The notes under the pieces were generated by a model that was given only the letters and a program-made list of their open reading frames with translations, was not told where the DNA came from and made no database searches. A stretch of 64,000 nt of DNA from Loigolactobacillus coryniformis subsp. coryniformis KCTC 3167 = DSM 20001 (GTDB lineage: Bacteria; Bacillota; Bacilli; Lactobacillales; Lactobacillaceae): the NCBI RefSeq assembly GCF_002706425.1, contig NZ_CP017713.1:992001-1056000 (forward strand). Direction: 5' to 3'. Below are positions 1 through 8,474 of this stretch, in pieces. The translations under genes and the position numbers were made by a program. The first letter of the stretch is position 1, and every line of letters starts with the position of its first letter.

Positions 1-101
1 ATTCAACTTTAACCAATGTGATAACAATTGCTTATCACGTCCTAGCACAGAAGTTAACGATGATAATCTGTTGGTTAACGACTATTTTTGGTACTTTGGT
101 C

Positions 102-131
102 GCGACAGACATCCAGGGAAAGTCGTATAAT
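102..131 (+). promoter_or_regulatory. Probable pepN promoter
   Basis: A perfect TATAAT lies at 126-131, and a weak -35-like GCGACA lies 18 bp upstream. The pepN start is 33 bp downstream, with GGAGG at 152-156. The -35 assignment is uncertain. Confidence 0.55.
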
Positions 132-163
132 GAAATTATGCTTACAAAATCGGAGGTAACCTT

Positions 164-2698
164 ATGGCAGAATTGACGCATTTTTATCAGACTTTCCAGC
201 CAACACATTATGATGTTTATTTAGATATTGATCGGGCTGCAAAAACAATCACCGGTAAGACAACGATTACTGGGTCAGCACAAACCTCAGCAATTGCGAT
301 CCATCAAAAAGATTTAGCGGTTGCGGCGGTGCAAGCTGACGGTCAGGCTGTACCGTTTACGATCGATGCCGCTGCAGAAGCCATTCGTATTGAACTAGCT
401 AAGGTGGGACAAACCACTTTGACGATCGAGTACACGGCACCGCTAACTGATAGTATGATGGGCATCTATCCGTCTTATTACGAAGTCGCCGGAGTTAAAA
501 AGCAAATCATTGGCACGCAGTTTGAAACGACTGCGGCGCGCCAAGCTTTTCCTTGTGTCGATGAACCAGAAGCCAAGGCGACCTTTGATTTGGCCATTAA
601 ATTTGACGAACGTCCTGGTGAAACGATCTTAGCGAACATGCCTGAAAATCGTGTGGCTGATGGTGTTCACTATTTTGATACGACTGTGCGGATGTCCACT
701 TATTTAGTTGCGTTTGCCTTTGGCGAATTACAAAGTAAAATCACGACCACTAAAAGTGGCGTCAAGGTCGGCGTTTTTGGCACCAAGGCACATCAAGCTA
801 ATGAACTAGATTTTGCATTAGATATCGCTAAACGTTCGATCGAGTTCTACGAAGATTTTTACCAAACACCTTATCCCTTGCCACATTCTTGGCAGTTAGC
901 CTTGCCTGATTTTTCGGCTGGGGCGATGGAAAATTGGGGCTTAGTCACTTATCGGGAAGCTTATTTATTGTTAGATCCGGATAACACAGCCTTGGATACG
1001 AAGCAACGGGTGGCAACTGTGATCGCCCATGAGTTAGCGCATCAATGGTTCGGCGATTTGGTGACGATGAAGTGGTGGGATGATCTTTGGTTGAATGAAA
1101 GTTTTGCCAATATGATGGAATATGTTGCTACCGATGCCTTAGAGCCTGATTGGCATATTTGGGAATCCTTCCAGACGTCTGAAGCCGCTGCGGCTTTGCA
1201 ACGGGATGCTACCGATGGGGTACAGTCCGTTCACGTGCAGGTGGAAGATCCTGCTGAAATCGATGCCTTATTTGATAGTGCGATCGTTTACGCTAAAGGC
1301 GCACGGATGTTGGTTATGGCGCGTGCTTTGGTTGGCGATGACGCCTTACGGGCTGGCTTGAAGAATTATTTTGCGGCACACCAATTTGGTAATGCCACTG
1401 GGGCTGATTTGTGGGCGGCTTTAGGCGCCGCTGCACAGCTCGATGTTGGGGCGATCATGAATTCTTGGCTGGAACAGCCAGGCTACCCAGTCGTTACGGC
1501 AGCAGTCGTGGATGGACAATTAACCTTGACGCAACAACAATTCTTTGTTGGTGAGGGTCAGGAAGTCGGCCGGCAATGGCAGATTCCATTGAATAGTAAT
1601 TACGCGGCCGCACCTGCTATTTTCAAGGATAAAACGGTCACGCTAGGTAATTATACGGAGCTACGTGCGGCCAACGGTAAGCCATTCCGCTTAAATGTTG
1701 GCAATGAATCGCATTTTATCGTTAAATACGATCAAACTTTGTTGGCTGATATTTTGGCTAATGTGACTGATTTAACGGCAATCGATCAACTACAATTATT
1801 GCAGGATCTACGCTTATTAGCCGAAAGTGGTCAGATCTCGTATGCAACGGTAGTGCCATTGTTACCAAGATTTGCCAATAGCCATTCGAAAGTGGTTAAC
1901 GAAGCTTTGTATCAAGTCGCTGGCAATTTGAAAAAATTCGTTGTGCCCGATTCAGCGGAAGAGAAAAGCTTAAAAGCGTTCTTTGATCAATTAAGTGCTG
2001 AACAGGTAGCTCGTTTAGGTTGGGTCGCTCAAGCTAACGAGAGTAATGATGACCAATTGACACGTCCTTACGTTTTGAATGCTGCATTGTATGCAGAAAA
2101 TAAAGCCACAATTACGGCAGCACATGAGCTATTTACAACGAATCGAGATCATTTGGCGGCTTTATCGGCAGCAGTGCGCGTGTTTGTTTTGACTAATGAA
2201 GTGAAGCACTTTGGTAGTGCGGAATTATTTACCGAATTGTTACAGGCTTACCGGCAATCAGCTGATGCGAGTTATAAAGCTGACATTTGCGCTGCCTTGA
2301 CCAGCACACCTGATGCAGCATTGATCGCACAATTGATTGAAAAGTTCGAAGATGCAACTACGATCAAACCGCAGGACTTGCGTGCTTGGTTCCGGGGCGT
2401 TTTGGCTAATCATGACGGACAACAAGCTGCCTGGGATTGGATTCGCAACGAGTGGGGTTGGCTTGAAGCAACGGTTGGCGGTGACATGGAATTTACCACT
2501 TACATCACGGTGATCGCGGGTATCTTCCGGACACCAGCACGTTTAGCTGAATTTAAGGCGTTCTTTGAACCGAAAATCAACACTCCTGGCTTGACGCGTG
2601 AGATTACTATGGATATTAAAGTGATTACAAGCCGGGTTAATTTGATTGCACAAGAACAAGCAGCCGTTAATACGGCTATCGCTGAAGTAATCAAATAA
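164..2698 (+). CDS. pepN: Aminopeptidase N (lysyl aminopeptidase, M1 zinc family)
   Basis: This cytoplasmic zinc metallopeptidase removes N-terminal residues from peptides, and it would act on peptides imported by the Opp system further along the window. The 844-aa protein has the normal length for lactobacillar PepN. The exopeptidase motif GAMENWG is at about residues 253-259. The zinc motif HELAH begins at about residue 289, followed by NES, whose Glu is the third zinc ligand. A C-terminal ERAP1-like helical domain follows. The ATG has GGAGG 7 bp upstream and there is no signal peptide. It is monocistronic, with a terminator about 55 bp downstream. Confidence 0.97.
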   Translation: MAELTHFYQTFQPTHYDVYLDIDRAAKTITGKTTITGSAQTSAIAIHQKDLAVAAVQADGQAVPFTIDAAAEAIRIELAKVGQTTLTIEYTAPLTDSMMGIYPSYYEVAGVKKQIIGTQFETTAARQAFPCVDEPEAKATFDLAIKFDERPGETILANMPENRVADGVHYFDTTVRMSTYLVAFAFGELQSKITTTKSGVKVGVFGTKAHQANELDFALDIAKRSIEFYEDFYQTPYPLPHSWQLALPDFSAGAMENWGLVTYREAYLLLDPDNTALDTKQRVATVIAHELAHQWFGDLVTMKWWDDLWLNESFANMMEYVATDALEPDWHIWESFQTSEAAAALQRDATDGVQSVHVQVEDPAEIDALFDSAIVYAKGARMLVMARALVGDDALRAGLKNYFAAHQFGNATGADLWAALGAAAQLDVGAIMNSWLEQPGYPVVTAAVVDGQLTLTQQQFFVGEGQEVGRQWQIPLNSNYAAAPAIFKDKTVTLGNYTELRAANGKPFRLNVGNESHFIVKYDQTLLADILANVTDLTAIDQLQLLQDLRLLAESGQISYATVVPLLPRFANSHSKVVNEALYQVAGNLKKFVVPDSAEEKSLKAFFDQLSAEQVARLGWVAQANESNDDQLTRPYVLNAALYAENKATITAAHELFTTNRDHLAALSAAVRVFVLTNEVKHFGSAELFTELLQAYRQSADASYKADICAALTSTPDAALIAQLIEKFEDATTIKPQDLRAWFRGVLANHDGQQAAWDWIRNEWGWLEATVGGDMEFTTYITVIAGIFRTPARLAEFKAFFEPKINTPGLTREITMDIKVITSRVNLIAQEQAAVNTAIAEVIK

Positions 2699-2752
2699 AG
2701 CTGACAATGGTGGTTAGTTTTTGGATATAGTTCGACCTTAATTGTTTAGAAA

Positions 2753-2809
2753 AATAAAGCAGGAGTTTGCGACATGTAGTCCATGTCACAGCTCCTGCTT
2801 TATTATTAC
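2753..2809. terminator. Bidirectional terminator between pepN and the convergent small gene
   Basis: A long hairpin pairs AATAAAGCAGGAG (2753-2765) with CTCCTGCTTTATT (2792-2804), with further pairing inside. The A-rich and T-rich flanks would let it end transcription from both directions. Confidence 0.8.
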
Positions 2810-3027
2810 TTTTCAACAACATCTGCACTAGCAATATCTTCAGCAGCAAAAACTTTGTGTTGGCTGCCTTCATAGGTAATATCATATTTGACGGCTCGAC
2901 CGATGTTGAGAAAGTCATGGCTGGTGGTTTCGATCACTGCATCATTAGTCGTGACAGCAACGGTGGAGACTTCGTTAAGCGTGATCGTTTGGCCGTTGGT
3001 TAATTTGATCGTTAAAATGTTATCCAT
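2806..3027 (-). CDS. Small conserved-type hypothetical protein (73 aa)
   Basis: I do not recognise the family. The 73-aa protein has alternating beta-strand-like segments (ILTIKLTNGQTITL, then VAVTTNDAVIETT, then VKYDITYEG), no membrane segment and an acidic C-terminus, so it may be a small all-beta cytoplasmic protein. An AGAAGGGAT ribosome site sits just upstream of the ATG. It converges on pepN and shares its terminator. I think it is a real gene because of the good ribosome site, the terminator and the regular composition. No function can be assigned. Confidence 0.65.
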   Translation of the reverse strand: MDNILTIKLTNGQTITLNEVSTVAVTTNDAVIETTSHDFLNIGRAVKYDITYEGSQHKVFAAEDIASADVVEK

Positions 3028-3164
3028 AATAATATCCCTTCTATTAATTATTTACTCACTGTAAATTGTAGCACCGGAATGAAAGTACGACGTATGAGTT
3101 GCTAAAATTAGCTAAATTACATTAAAATTGGACTAATTAAAATATATTTAACCGTATAGTTGAT

Positions 3165-3193
3165 TTGACGCCAGCGGTTGCACATGCTAAAGT
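3165..3193 (+). promoter_or_regulatory. Promoter of rpmG-secE (-nusG)
   Basis: TTGACG (3165-3170) and TAAAGT (3188-3193) are separated by 17 bp. A TG dinucleotide makes an extended -10 (TGCTAAAGT). The transcript would start near 3200, about 73 bp before rpmG. Confidence 0.7.
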
Positions 3194-3272
3194 TATGAAC
3201 GTAAAGTGCAGTTATTCTGCGGTGCGATCTAATTTGAGATCACGGCGCTGACGTTTAAAAGGGGTGCGGTTG

Positions 3273-3422
3273 ATGGCAAGTGTCAAAGTAAGCTTAGCCT
3301 GCACAGTCTGTGGCGCACGTAACTATACAGTTCGGGTTAAAGCACAACACACAGAACGTTTGACCTTAAATAAATATTGCAAACATTGTCAAAAGGAAAC
3401 TCAGCATCAAGAAACGAGGTAA
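3273..3422 (+). CDS. rpmG: 50S ribosomal protein L33
   Basis: This 49-aa zinc-ribbon protein of the large ribosomal subunit starts [18 protein letters not shown]. It carries two cysteine pairs, CTVC near residues 10-13 and CKHC near residues 36-39, so it is the zinc-binding (C+) form of L33. The ATG has AAAGGGG about 8 bp upstream. The order rpmG-secE-nusG is standard in Firmicutes. The gene is very short and easily missed. Confidence 0.93.
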   Translation: MASVKVSLACTVCGARNYTVRVKAQHTERLTLNKYCKHCQKETQHQETR

Positions 3423-3431
3423 GTTACTTTA

Positions 3432-3614
3432 ATGAAATTATTCCGTTACTTAGGTTCGGTTCGCCAGGAAATGCGCGATACAACTTGGCCCACACGTAAA
3501 GAATTACGCCATGATACTAGTACTGTTGTTTGGTTATCGATCCTGTTCGCTGCTTATTTTGCAATCATCGATAATGGCATCCAATGGTTACTGAATCTGT
3601 TCATTTTTAAATAA
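3432..3614 (+). CDS. secE: Protein translocase subunit SecE
   Basis: SecE is the small essential clamp subunit of the SecYEG channel. The 60-aa protein has an amphipathic N-terminal part (SVRQEMRDTTWPTRKEL) typical of the family. One membrane helix follows at about residues 33-57 (VWLSILFAAYFAIIDNGI). The length is normal for single-spanning Gram-positive SecE. It starts 9 bp after rpmG and lies before nusG, as in most Firmicutes. Confidence 0.95.
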   Translation: MKLFRYLGSVRQEMRDTTWPTRKELRHDTSTVVWLSILFAAYFAIIDNGIQWLLNLFIFK

Positions 3615-3638
3615 TGACGTGTATCTAGGCTTATTTTC

Positions 3639-3647
3639 TGGTATACT
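3639..3647 (+). promoter_or_regulatory. Extended -10 promoter before nusG
   Basis: TGGTATACT (TG at 3639-3640, TATACT at 3642-3647) is a good extended -10, but no clear -35 is visible. It would start a transcript near 3654, just before the hairpin at 3662-3690. Confidence 0.5.
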
Positions 3648-3661
3648 TTTAACCAGAGACG

Positions 3662-3690
3662 AAAACTTCGCGTGGCGAGGTTTTTTTATT
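3662..3690 (+). terminator. Terminator or attenuator between secE and nusG
   Basis: AAAACTTCGC pairs with GCGAGGTTTT across a short loop, and a T-run follows. It can end the rpmG-secE transcript. It also lies downstream of the promoter at 3639-3647, so it could attenuate nusG. Confidence 0.6.
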
Positions 3691-3760
3691 TGTCGTTAAT
3701 TTTAGGCGCAGTATTTTTGCGTTATCAGAACACTATCAAGATAGATGGAGGAGCAATAAA

Positions 3761-4309
3761 ATGGAAACTGAATCAGCAGAAAAACAATGGTATGTTTTAC
3801 ACACCTATTCAGGTTATGAAAATAAGGTTAGAGGCAATCTGGAATCACGGGCCCAATCTATGGGTATGGAAAATAATATTTTCCGTGTCGTCGTTCCAGA
3901 ACAGGAATCACGGGAGATCAAGGATGGTAAAGAAAAAGTTACCATGCAAAAAGAATTCCCTGGCTATGTTTTAGTTGAAATGATCATGTCTGATCAGGCT
4001 TGGTTCATTGTACGGAATACCCCCGGTGTTACTGGCTTCGTTGGTAGCCACGGTGCTGGGAGTAAGCCAGCACCACTTTTACCCGAAGAAGTTGAACGGA
4101 TCTTACGTCAATTAGGGATGAGTGCTCGACATACCGATGTTGACTTTAACGTTGATGATACAGTAACAATCGTTGATGGTGCCTTTTCTGGTCTTTCTGG
4201 TAAAATCACCGAAGTTGATGCTGAAAAACTGAAGTTGAAAGTTAACATTGATATGTTTGGTCGCGAAACCAGTACCGAATTAGATTACGACCAAGTCGAT
4301 AAGATTTAA
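3761..4309 (+). CDS. nusG: Transcription termination/antitermination factor NusG
   Basis: NusG binds RNA polymerase and modulates pausing, termination and coupling to translation. The 182-aa protein has the NGN domain first (KQWYVLHTYSGYENKV at about residues 7-22, then FPGYVLVEM and the NTPGVTGFVG loop). The KOW domain is at the C-terminus (VDGAFSGLSGKITEV). The ATG follows GGAGG. It is normal in length and position, after secE and before the L11/L1 genes. Confidence 0.97.
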   Translation: METESAEKQWYVLHTYSGYENKVRGNLESRAQSMGMENNIFRVVVPEQESREIKDGKEKVTMQKEFPGYVLVEMIMSDQAWFIVRNTPGVTGFVGSHGAGSKPAPLLPEEVERILRQLGMSARHTDVDFNVDDTVTIVDGAFSGLSGKITEVDAEKLKLKVNIDMFGRETSTELDYDQVDKI

Positions 4310-4326
4310 GCTTTGGGGTGAGTGGT

Positions 4327-4845
4327 GTGGCGCAGCAGCTTAAAATATCGCGGCATTACACTCAATCAGTTAGTTTTACTAATGAATTAACGGTGGTCGT
4401 TACACTATCAGGTTCAGCGTATTTTATGGCGGCACGGCAAGTGCATCGTTTAGCCAAACAGGGGCTAGCTGGTTGGCAGCGAACGGTTTATCTTGGTCGG
4501 TCAACTGAAATTATTACAACGGCGAATTTAGATAATCCACTGGTTTTAGTGGTCGTGCCACGATGGTGGTCACAGGCTAAAAAAGTTCAGCGATTGCAAC
4601 AACTGATTGCTCAATTGCTACAGCAGCAAGCCACTATAAAATTAGTTTGTGCGCTACCCTTGAAGTTTACGCCCAACCAGCGGCAACAAATAAGTTGTTG
4701 GTTGGCAATTACTATGCACACCAAATCGTGGCTGACTGAATATTTTTGGTCGCCGCGGCACACCCGAGTGAGTCGTGATTCAACTGGGCGGATTACGCAT
4801 GCTAGTTATCAACGATTATGGCGTGCCGATATCTTTTCTAGCTGA
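4327..4845 (+). CDS. Hypothetical protein between nusG and rplK
   Basis: I do not recognise this protein (about 172 aa from GTG 4327; a GTG at 4318 would add three residues). I prefer 4327 because GGGGTG at 4315-4320 is then well spaced. It is rich in Gln, Trp and basic residues, has no signal peptide and no convincing membrane helix, and contains a Rossmann-like hydrophobic strand (LVLVVVPRWW). It begins 17 bp after nusG, probably by read-through, and ends at a strong terminator. This slot is normally empty in Firmicutes. It may be lineage-specific. Confidence 0.55.
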   Translation: MAQQLKISRHYTQSVSFTNELTVVVTLSGSAYFMAARQVHRLAKQGLAGWQRTVYLGRSTEIITTANLDNPLVLVVVPRWWSQAKKVQRLQQLIAQLLQQQATIKLVCALPLKFTPNQRQQISCWLAITMHTKSWLTEYFWSPRHTRVSRDSTGRITHASYQRLWRADIFSS

Positions 4846-4854
4846 CACGTTCCG

Positions 4855-4889
4855 AGAACTGCCTTTTTAATGAGGCAGTTCTTTTTGTT
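4855..4889 (+). terminator. Intrinsic terminator after the nusG unit
   Basis: The perfect 10-bp stem AGAACTGCCT (4855-4864) / AGGCAGTTCT (4873-4882) is followed by a T-tract. Confidence 0.9.
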
Positions 4890-4898
4890 AAGCACGGC

Positions 4899-4927
4899 TT
4901 GCTTCTATTAAGGGAGCGTGCTATACT
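4899..4927 (+). promoter_or_regulatory. Promoter of rplK-rplA
   Basis: TTGCTT (4899-4904), a 17-bp spacer and TATACT (4922-4927), with a TG forming an extended -10. Confidence 0.75.
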
Positions 4928-4973
4928 ACTTGGGTGCGAATTTTCGCATCGTGGCACATTGGTGTCGCGTTAA

Positions 4974-5008
4974 GTGGGAGGCCAAAATCAGCTTGGCCAA
5001 ATTACCAC
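4974..5008 (+). promoter_or_regulatory. Probable L1-binding autoregulatory site in the rplK leader
   Basis: The leader carries GTGG-GAGGCCAA paired with TTGGCC...ACCAC, a stem with an asymmetric internal loop. The GTGGGAGG / ACCAC boundaries recur at 5499-5525. Ribosomal protein L1 is known to repress its own mRNA by binding a mimic of the 23S rRNA L1 stalk, so this is inferred to be that site. Confidence 0.6.
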
Positions 5009-5035
5009 AGCACGGACTTAAGGAGGTTTTGTCTC

Positions 5036-5461
5036 GTGGCAAAAAATGTCGTAAATGTCGTTAAGTTACAAATTCCTGCCGGTAAAGCAACTCCAGCTCC
5101 ACCAGTTGGCCCAGCATTAGGGCAAGCAGGTATCAATATCATGGGCTTCACTAAGGAATTCAACGCACGTACTGCTGATCAAGCAGGCATGTTGATTCCA
5201 GTTGTGATCAGTGTTTATGAAGATCGTTCATTCGATTTCGTAACTAAGACCCCACCTGCTGCAGTTTTACTCAAAAAAGCTGCTGGTGTTGAACATGGTT
5301 CCGGCGAACCTAACACGAAAAAAGTTGCTACTGTAACCAGCGACCAAGTACGTCAAATCGCTGAAACTAAAATGCAAGACCTAAACGCTGCAGACGTTGA
5401 AGCTGCAATGCGCATGGTTGAAGGTACTGCACGTTCAATGGGCTTCACTGTCGAAGGCTAA
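5036..5461 (+). CDS. rplK: 50S ribosomal protein L11
   Basis: L11 forms the GTPase-associated centre with 23S rRNA. The protein is 141 aa, exactly the family length, when started at GTG 5036 (product begins [18 protein letters not shown]). An AAGGAGG site at 5020-5026 supports this start; the frame stays open upstream but is leader there. The proline-rich hinge [17 protein letters not shown] is clear. It is cotranscribed with rplA and preceded by an L1-type mRNA site. Confidence 0.97.
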   Translation: MAKNVVNVVKLQIPAGKATPAPPVGPALGQAGINIMGFTKEFNARTADQAGMLIPVVISVYEDRSFDFVTKTPPAAVLLKKAAGVEHGSGEPNTKKVATVTSDQVRQIAETKMQDLNAADVEAAMRMVEGTARSMGFTVEG

Positions 5462-5498
5462 AGCGCGCACGGATTTTCAATGAAAATTGTCTAATCAA

Positions 5499-5525
5499 GT
5501 GGGAGGAATTGCTTCCTGTGACCAC
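5499..5525 (+). promoter_or_regulatory. Second probable L1-binding site, before rplA
   Basis: GTGGGAGGAA pairs with TTCC...ACCAC around a short loop. It shares the GTGGGAGG and ACCAC boundaries with the site in the rplK leader and lies 24 bp before the rplA start, where L1 binding could block translation. Confidence 0.6.
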
Positions 5526-5548
5526 ATTTGCAAGGAGGAAAAACACAA

Positions 5549-6238
5549 ATGGCTAAAAAGAGTAAAAAATACGCAGCAGCTTTAAAGCAGGTTGACGCTG
5601 ACAAGAAATACAGTGTTAACGATGCAGTTGCTTTAGTTAAAAAAGTCGACTTCGCAAAATTCGATGCAACGGTTGAAGTTGCCTACAATTTAAATGTCGA
5701 TCCTAAACAAGCAGACCAACAGATCCGTGGGGCAGTTGTTTTGCCAAACGGTACTGGTAAAACACAAAAAGTGATCGTTTTTGCCCAAGGCCCACAAGCC
5801 GAAGCCGCAAAAGCAGCCGGTGCTGACATCGTCGGTGCTGAAGACTTAGTGCAAAAAATCCAAGATGGCTGGTTGGACTTTGATGTTGCCGTTGCAACAC
5901 CACCAATGATGGCCCAAGTAGGTCGTTTAGGCCGTGTCTTAGGTCCTAAAGGCTTAATGCCTAACCCTAAGACAGGTACAGTAACGATGGATGTTACTAA
6001 GGCTGTTAACGATATCAAAGCTGGTCAAGTTGCTTACCGTGTTGATAAGGCTGGTATTGTCCATGCCCCAATCGGTAAAGTATCATTTGATGACGCTAAA
6101 TTAGTTGAAAACTTCCAGACGATGCAAGATACCATTACTAAAGCTCGTCCAGCTTCAACTAAAGGAACTTACATCAAGAGCTTAACGGTTACTTCAACCT
6201 TTGGCCCTGGTGTTAAAGTTGATCTTGCTTCTTTCTAA
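5549..6238 (+). CDS. rplA: 50S ribosomal protein L1
   Basis: L1 binds the mobile L1 stalk of 23S rRNA and acts as translational repressor of the rplK-rplA mRNA. The protein is 229 aa from ATG 5549, preceded by AAGGAGG, and begins [16 protein letters not shown]. Family signatures include [14 protein letters not shown] and [17 protein letters not shown]. The frame stays open upstream to a TTG at 5528, but that lies in the regulatory leader. Confidence 0.97.
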   Translation: MAKKSKKYAAALKQVDADKKYSVNDAVALVKKVDFAKFDATVEVAYNLNVDPKQADQQIRGAVVLPNGTGKTQKVIVFAQGPQAEAAKAAGADIVGAEDLVQKIQDGWLDFDVAVATPPMMAQVGRLGRVLGPKGLMPNPKTGTVTMDVTKAVNDIKAGQVAYRVDKAGIVHAPIGKVSFDDAKLVENFQTMQDTITKARPASTKGTYIKSLTVTSTFGPGVKVDLASF

Positions 6239-6248
6239 GCAATTGAGG

Positions 6249-6280
6249 ACACAGTCAGTTATACTGACTGTGTTTTTTTT
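6249..6280 (+). terminator. Terminator after rplA
   Basis: Perfect 10-bp stem ACACAGTCAG / CTGACTGTGT (6249-6258, 6264-6273) followed by eight T residues. Confidence 0.9.
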
Positions 6281-6419
6281 GTAATTTGCGTTGAAAAGAC
6301 ATTAGGTTTTTGAATATTAGCCTAGCAAGACAGCAAGTTACTTTTGCAACCAGATGTATGCTAGTTCGGTTGTTAAATTCAGCTTTTCTTGAAAAAAGCA
6401 ATTTTAGTTACGAAGCTGC

Positions 6420-6448
6420 TTGACGGGTGCCGTTATTCATGATATATT
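6420..6448 (+). promoter_or_regulatory. Promoter of rplJ-rplL
   Basis: TTGACG (6420-6425), a 17-bp spacer and TATATT (6443-6448). This is one of the best sigma-A promoters in the window. Confidence 0.8.
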
Positions 6449-6455
6449 AGTTCTC

Positions 6456-6635
6456 GGTTATATTTCTACCTAAGACTCAGGTGGCTTTGCCTTAAACGTT
6501 TAGTTTCACTAAACGGCCCGCCGAGGAGAAAGTTTGTACGGTTTAAACAGACTCTCTGCGGCGTTGTGTCTTTGGACACAGCGTTTTTTTATTAGGAGAA
6601 ATCCACCAACAGGGTGTTCGCACTCTGATTCTAAC
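6456..6635 (+). ncRNA. L10 leader (ribosomal protein autoregulatory leader) with attenuator
   Basis: The roughly 190-nt leader of rplJ-rplL contains a small hairpin near 6498-6515 and a terminator hairpin at 6562-6590 (CGTTGTGTC / GGACACAGCG plus seven T). The layout matches the known L10 leader of Bacillus, where the L10(L12) complex binds the RNA and promotes termination. The fit is by arrangement, not by a covariance search. It fills the 413-base gap between rplA and rplJ. Confidence 0.75.
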
Positions 6636-6651
6636 AGGAGGTGAGATTCTC

Positions 6652-7161
6652 GTGAGTGAAGCAGTTATTGCACAAAAAGCGAAAGTTGTTGAAAGCGTCA
6701 CTGAACAGTTCAAAAATGCAGCATCAGCTGTCATTGTTGACTCTCGTGGCTTAACAGTTGCGCAAGATACAGATTTACGTAAGCAATTACGTGAAGCTGG
6801 TGTTGAATTACACGTCATCAAAAACACGATTTTACGTCGTGCCGCTGATAAAGCTGGGTTTGAAGGTTTAGACGATACATTCGTTGGCCCTACAGCCGTT
6901 GCTTTTTCAAACGAAGACGTTGTTGCACCTGCACGTATCTTGGCTAAATTTGCCGAAACAGCAGACGCACTTGAAATTAAAGGTGGCCTGATCGAAGGTA
7001 AAGTTGCTACTTTGGATCAAATTAATGATTTATCGAAGTTACCAGACCGCGACGGTTTACTTTCAATGTTACTTTCTGTATTACAAGCACCAGTACGCAA
7101 CGTTGCGTATGCAGTTAAGGCTGTTGCTGATGCAAAACCAGCTGAAGAAGCTGAAGCATAA
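6652..7161 (+). CDS. rplJ: 50S ribosomal protein L10
   Basis: L10 anchors the L7/L12 stalk to 23S rRNA. The 169-aa protein starts at a GTG with AGGAGGTG upstream. It contains the family segments [17 protein letters not shown] and [13 protein letters not shown], and an alanine-rich C-terminal helix that binds L12 dimers. It forms an operon with rplL, 31 bp downstream, and is autoregulated through its leader. Confidence 0.97.
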   Translation: MSEAVIAQKAKVVESVTEQFKNAASAVIVDSRGLTVAQDTDLRKQLREAGVELHVIKNTILRRAADKAGFEGLDDTFVGPTAVAFSNEDVVAPARILAKFAETADALEIKGGLIEGKVATLDQINDLSKLPDRDGLLSMLLSVLQAPVRNVAYAVKAVADAKPAEEAEA

Positions 7162-7192
7162 TAATAATTACCTATTCTAGGAGGAACTTAAA

Positions 7193-7561
7193 ATGGCATT
7201 AGATAAAGATGCAATCATCGCACAATTAAAAGAAGCAACAATTCTTGAATTAAGCGACTTAGTTAAAGGAATCGAAGACGAATTTGGCGTAAGCGCTGCT
7301 GCTCCTGTAGCTGCTGCTGGTGCTGCTGGCGGCGACGCTGCAGCTGCTAAGACTGAATTTGACGTTGAATTAACTGGCGCTGGCTCAGCTAAAATCAAAG
7401 TCATCAAAGCCGTACGTGAAATCACAGGTGCTGGCTTGAAAGACGCTAAAGACATGGTCGACGGTGCACCTACTGTCATCAAAGAAGGCGTTTCTGAAGA
7501 CGAAGCTAACGAACTTAAAGCTAAGCTTGAAGAAGCTGGCGCAGAAGTTACTGTTAAATAG
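7193..7561 (+). CDS. rplL: 50S ribosomal protein L7/L12
   Basis: L7/L12 is the multicopy stalk protein that recruits translational GTPases. The 122-aa protein has an N-terminal dimerisation domain, an Ala/Gly hinge at about residues 38-52, and the C-terminal factor-binding domain with [20 protein letters not shown]. An AGGAGG site precedes the ATG, and a strong terminator follows. Confidence 0.98.
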   Translation: MALDKDAIIAQLKEATILELSDLVKGIEDEFGVSAAAPVAAAGAAGGDAAAAKTEFDVELTGAGSAKIKVIKAVREITGAGLKDAKDMVDGAPTVIKEGVSEDEANELKAKLEEAGAEVTVK

Positions 7562-7576
7562 TCATTCATCTATTTT

Positions 7577-7620
7577 AAAGGAGCTAAATGCTGTTAGATC
7601 AGCGTTTAGCTCCTTTTTTA
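7577..7620 (+). terminator. Terminator after rplL
   Basis: AAAGGAGCTAAA (7577-7588) pairs with TTTAGCTCCTTT, with an inner stem of CTG...CAG, followed by a T-run. Confidence 0.9.
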
Positions 7621-7638
7621 CAACCAAAAACGACGGAC

Positions 7639-8343
7639 TTAGTGGAATTTATTCACTTTGTCCGTCTTTTTTTGAGTTTGAGTGCAGCCGATTGAAATCA
7701 ATTGTGGTCGACCAAGATAGTAACCTTGCATGACATCAGCATGATAATGGGAACCAATACTTAACTCAGCTTTAGTTTCAAAGCCTTCGATTGCAAAAAA
7801 TTTATGATGAATCTGGGCATATTGGCGCCAGAATTGTAACAACGGACTAATGATAGAACTAAAATCCGTATATTGGCGGAAATTTTGTAATGCAAATTTA
7901 TATTCAGTCACATATGGATCTAGTGCATTAGCTAGTCTGATCGTATTATCACCGGTGCCGACATCATCCAAACAAACCCATAGTTGGTTTGCTTGATATT
8001 GTCGTGCGGCGTCGATAAGGTCAGAGAGGGGCACCTTTTGTGGGCGTTCGGTCAACTCAATGACGACTTCTACGGGATAGCAGGCTTTCTGAACTTGGGT
8101 CATGCCAGCGATAAAATCAGGACGAATAAACTGAATTTGATCAAGGTTGATTGATACTAAGGCAACGTTTTTAGGTAAAGCTTTGATTGAAGCAATCGCC
8201 AAATCTCGAATCTGTTGGGCTGAGAATTGATTAAAGTTTTGCGGAAAGACCCAATTACCTTGATGATATTGACGAATAAAGAATTCATATCCCAAAGTGT
8301 CATTAGCGGTCGAATATTTAGGTTGACCGAAGAAGCGGATCAT
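7639..8343 (-). CDS. Stand-alone EAL-domain protein (copy 1)
   Basis: EAL proteins hydrolyse or bind cyclic di-GMP. This 234-aa protein is only an EAL domain, with no GGDEF, sensor or membrane segment. Readable motifs are YEFFIRQ (in place of EALLR), SINLDQ, VVIELTE, CLDDVGTG (DDFG region), EYKFAL (where KxD is usual), EGFE and QGYYLG. Most metal and substrate residues are present, but the Asp of KxD is Ala, so activity is uncertain. The ATG follows AGGAGG. It is clearly paralogous to the gene at 10020-10757, which lies upstream on the same strand beyond an IS element. An attenuator-like hairpin precedes it. Confidence 0.85.
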   Translation of the reverse strand: MIRFFGQPKYSTANDTLGYEFFIRQYHQGNWVFPQNFNQFSAQQIRDLAIASIKALPKNVALVSINLDQIQFIRPDFIAGMTQVQKACYPVEVVIELTERPQKVPLSDLIDAARQYQANQLWVCLDDVGTGDNTIRLANALDPYVTEYKFALQNFRQYTDFSSIISPLLQFWRQYAQIHHKFFAIEGFETKAELSIGSHYHADVMQGYYLGRPQLISIGCTQTQKKTDKVNKFH

Positions 8344-8370
8344 AAACTAGCCTCCTAATACTACTAAAGT

Positions 8371-8404
8371 AAAAAGGCCCGTACTCGAAGCTGATGAGTG
8401 TGGG
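8371..8404 (-). promoter_or_regulatory. Attenuator-like hairpin in the leader of EAL copy 1
   Basis: Read on the minus strand, CCCACACTC pairs with GAGTACGGG (7 of 9 pairs) and a short T-run follows, just before the AGGAGG and start. EAL copy 2 has a matching element in the same place. Confidence 0.45.
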
Positions 8405-8474
8405 TCAGTTATTTATTCATGTGTATTCACTACTAATATTAGCTTAAATAAATACTGATATCTTTAGTAATCAT

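Noticed and set aside
7177-7569. Long minus-strand frame opposite rplL
   Set aside because: It is the antisense shadow of an alanine-rich ribosomal gene.
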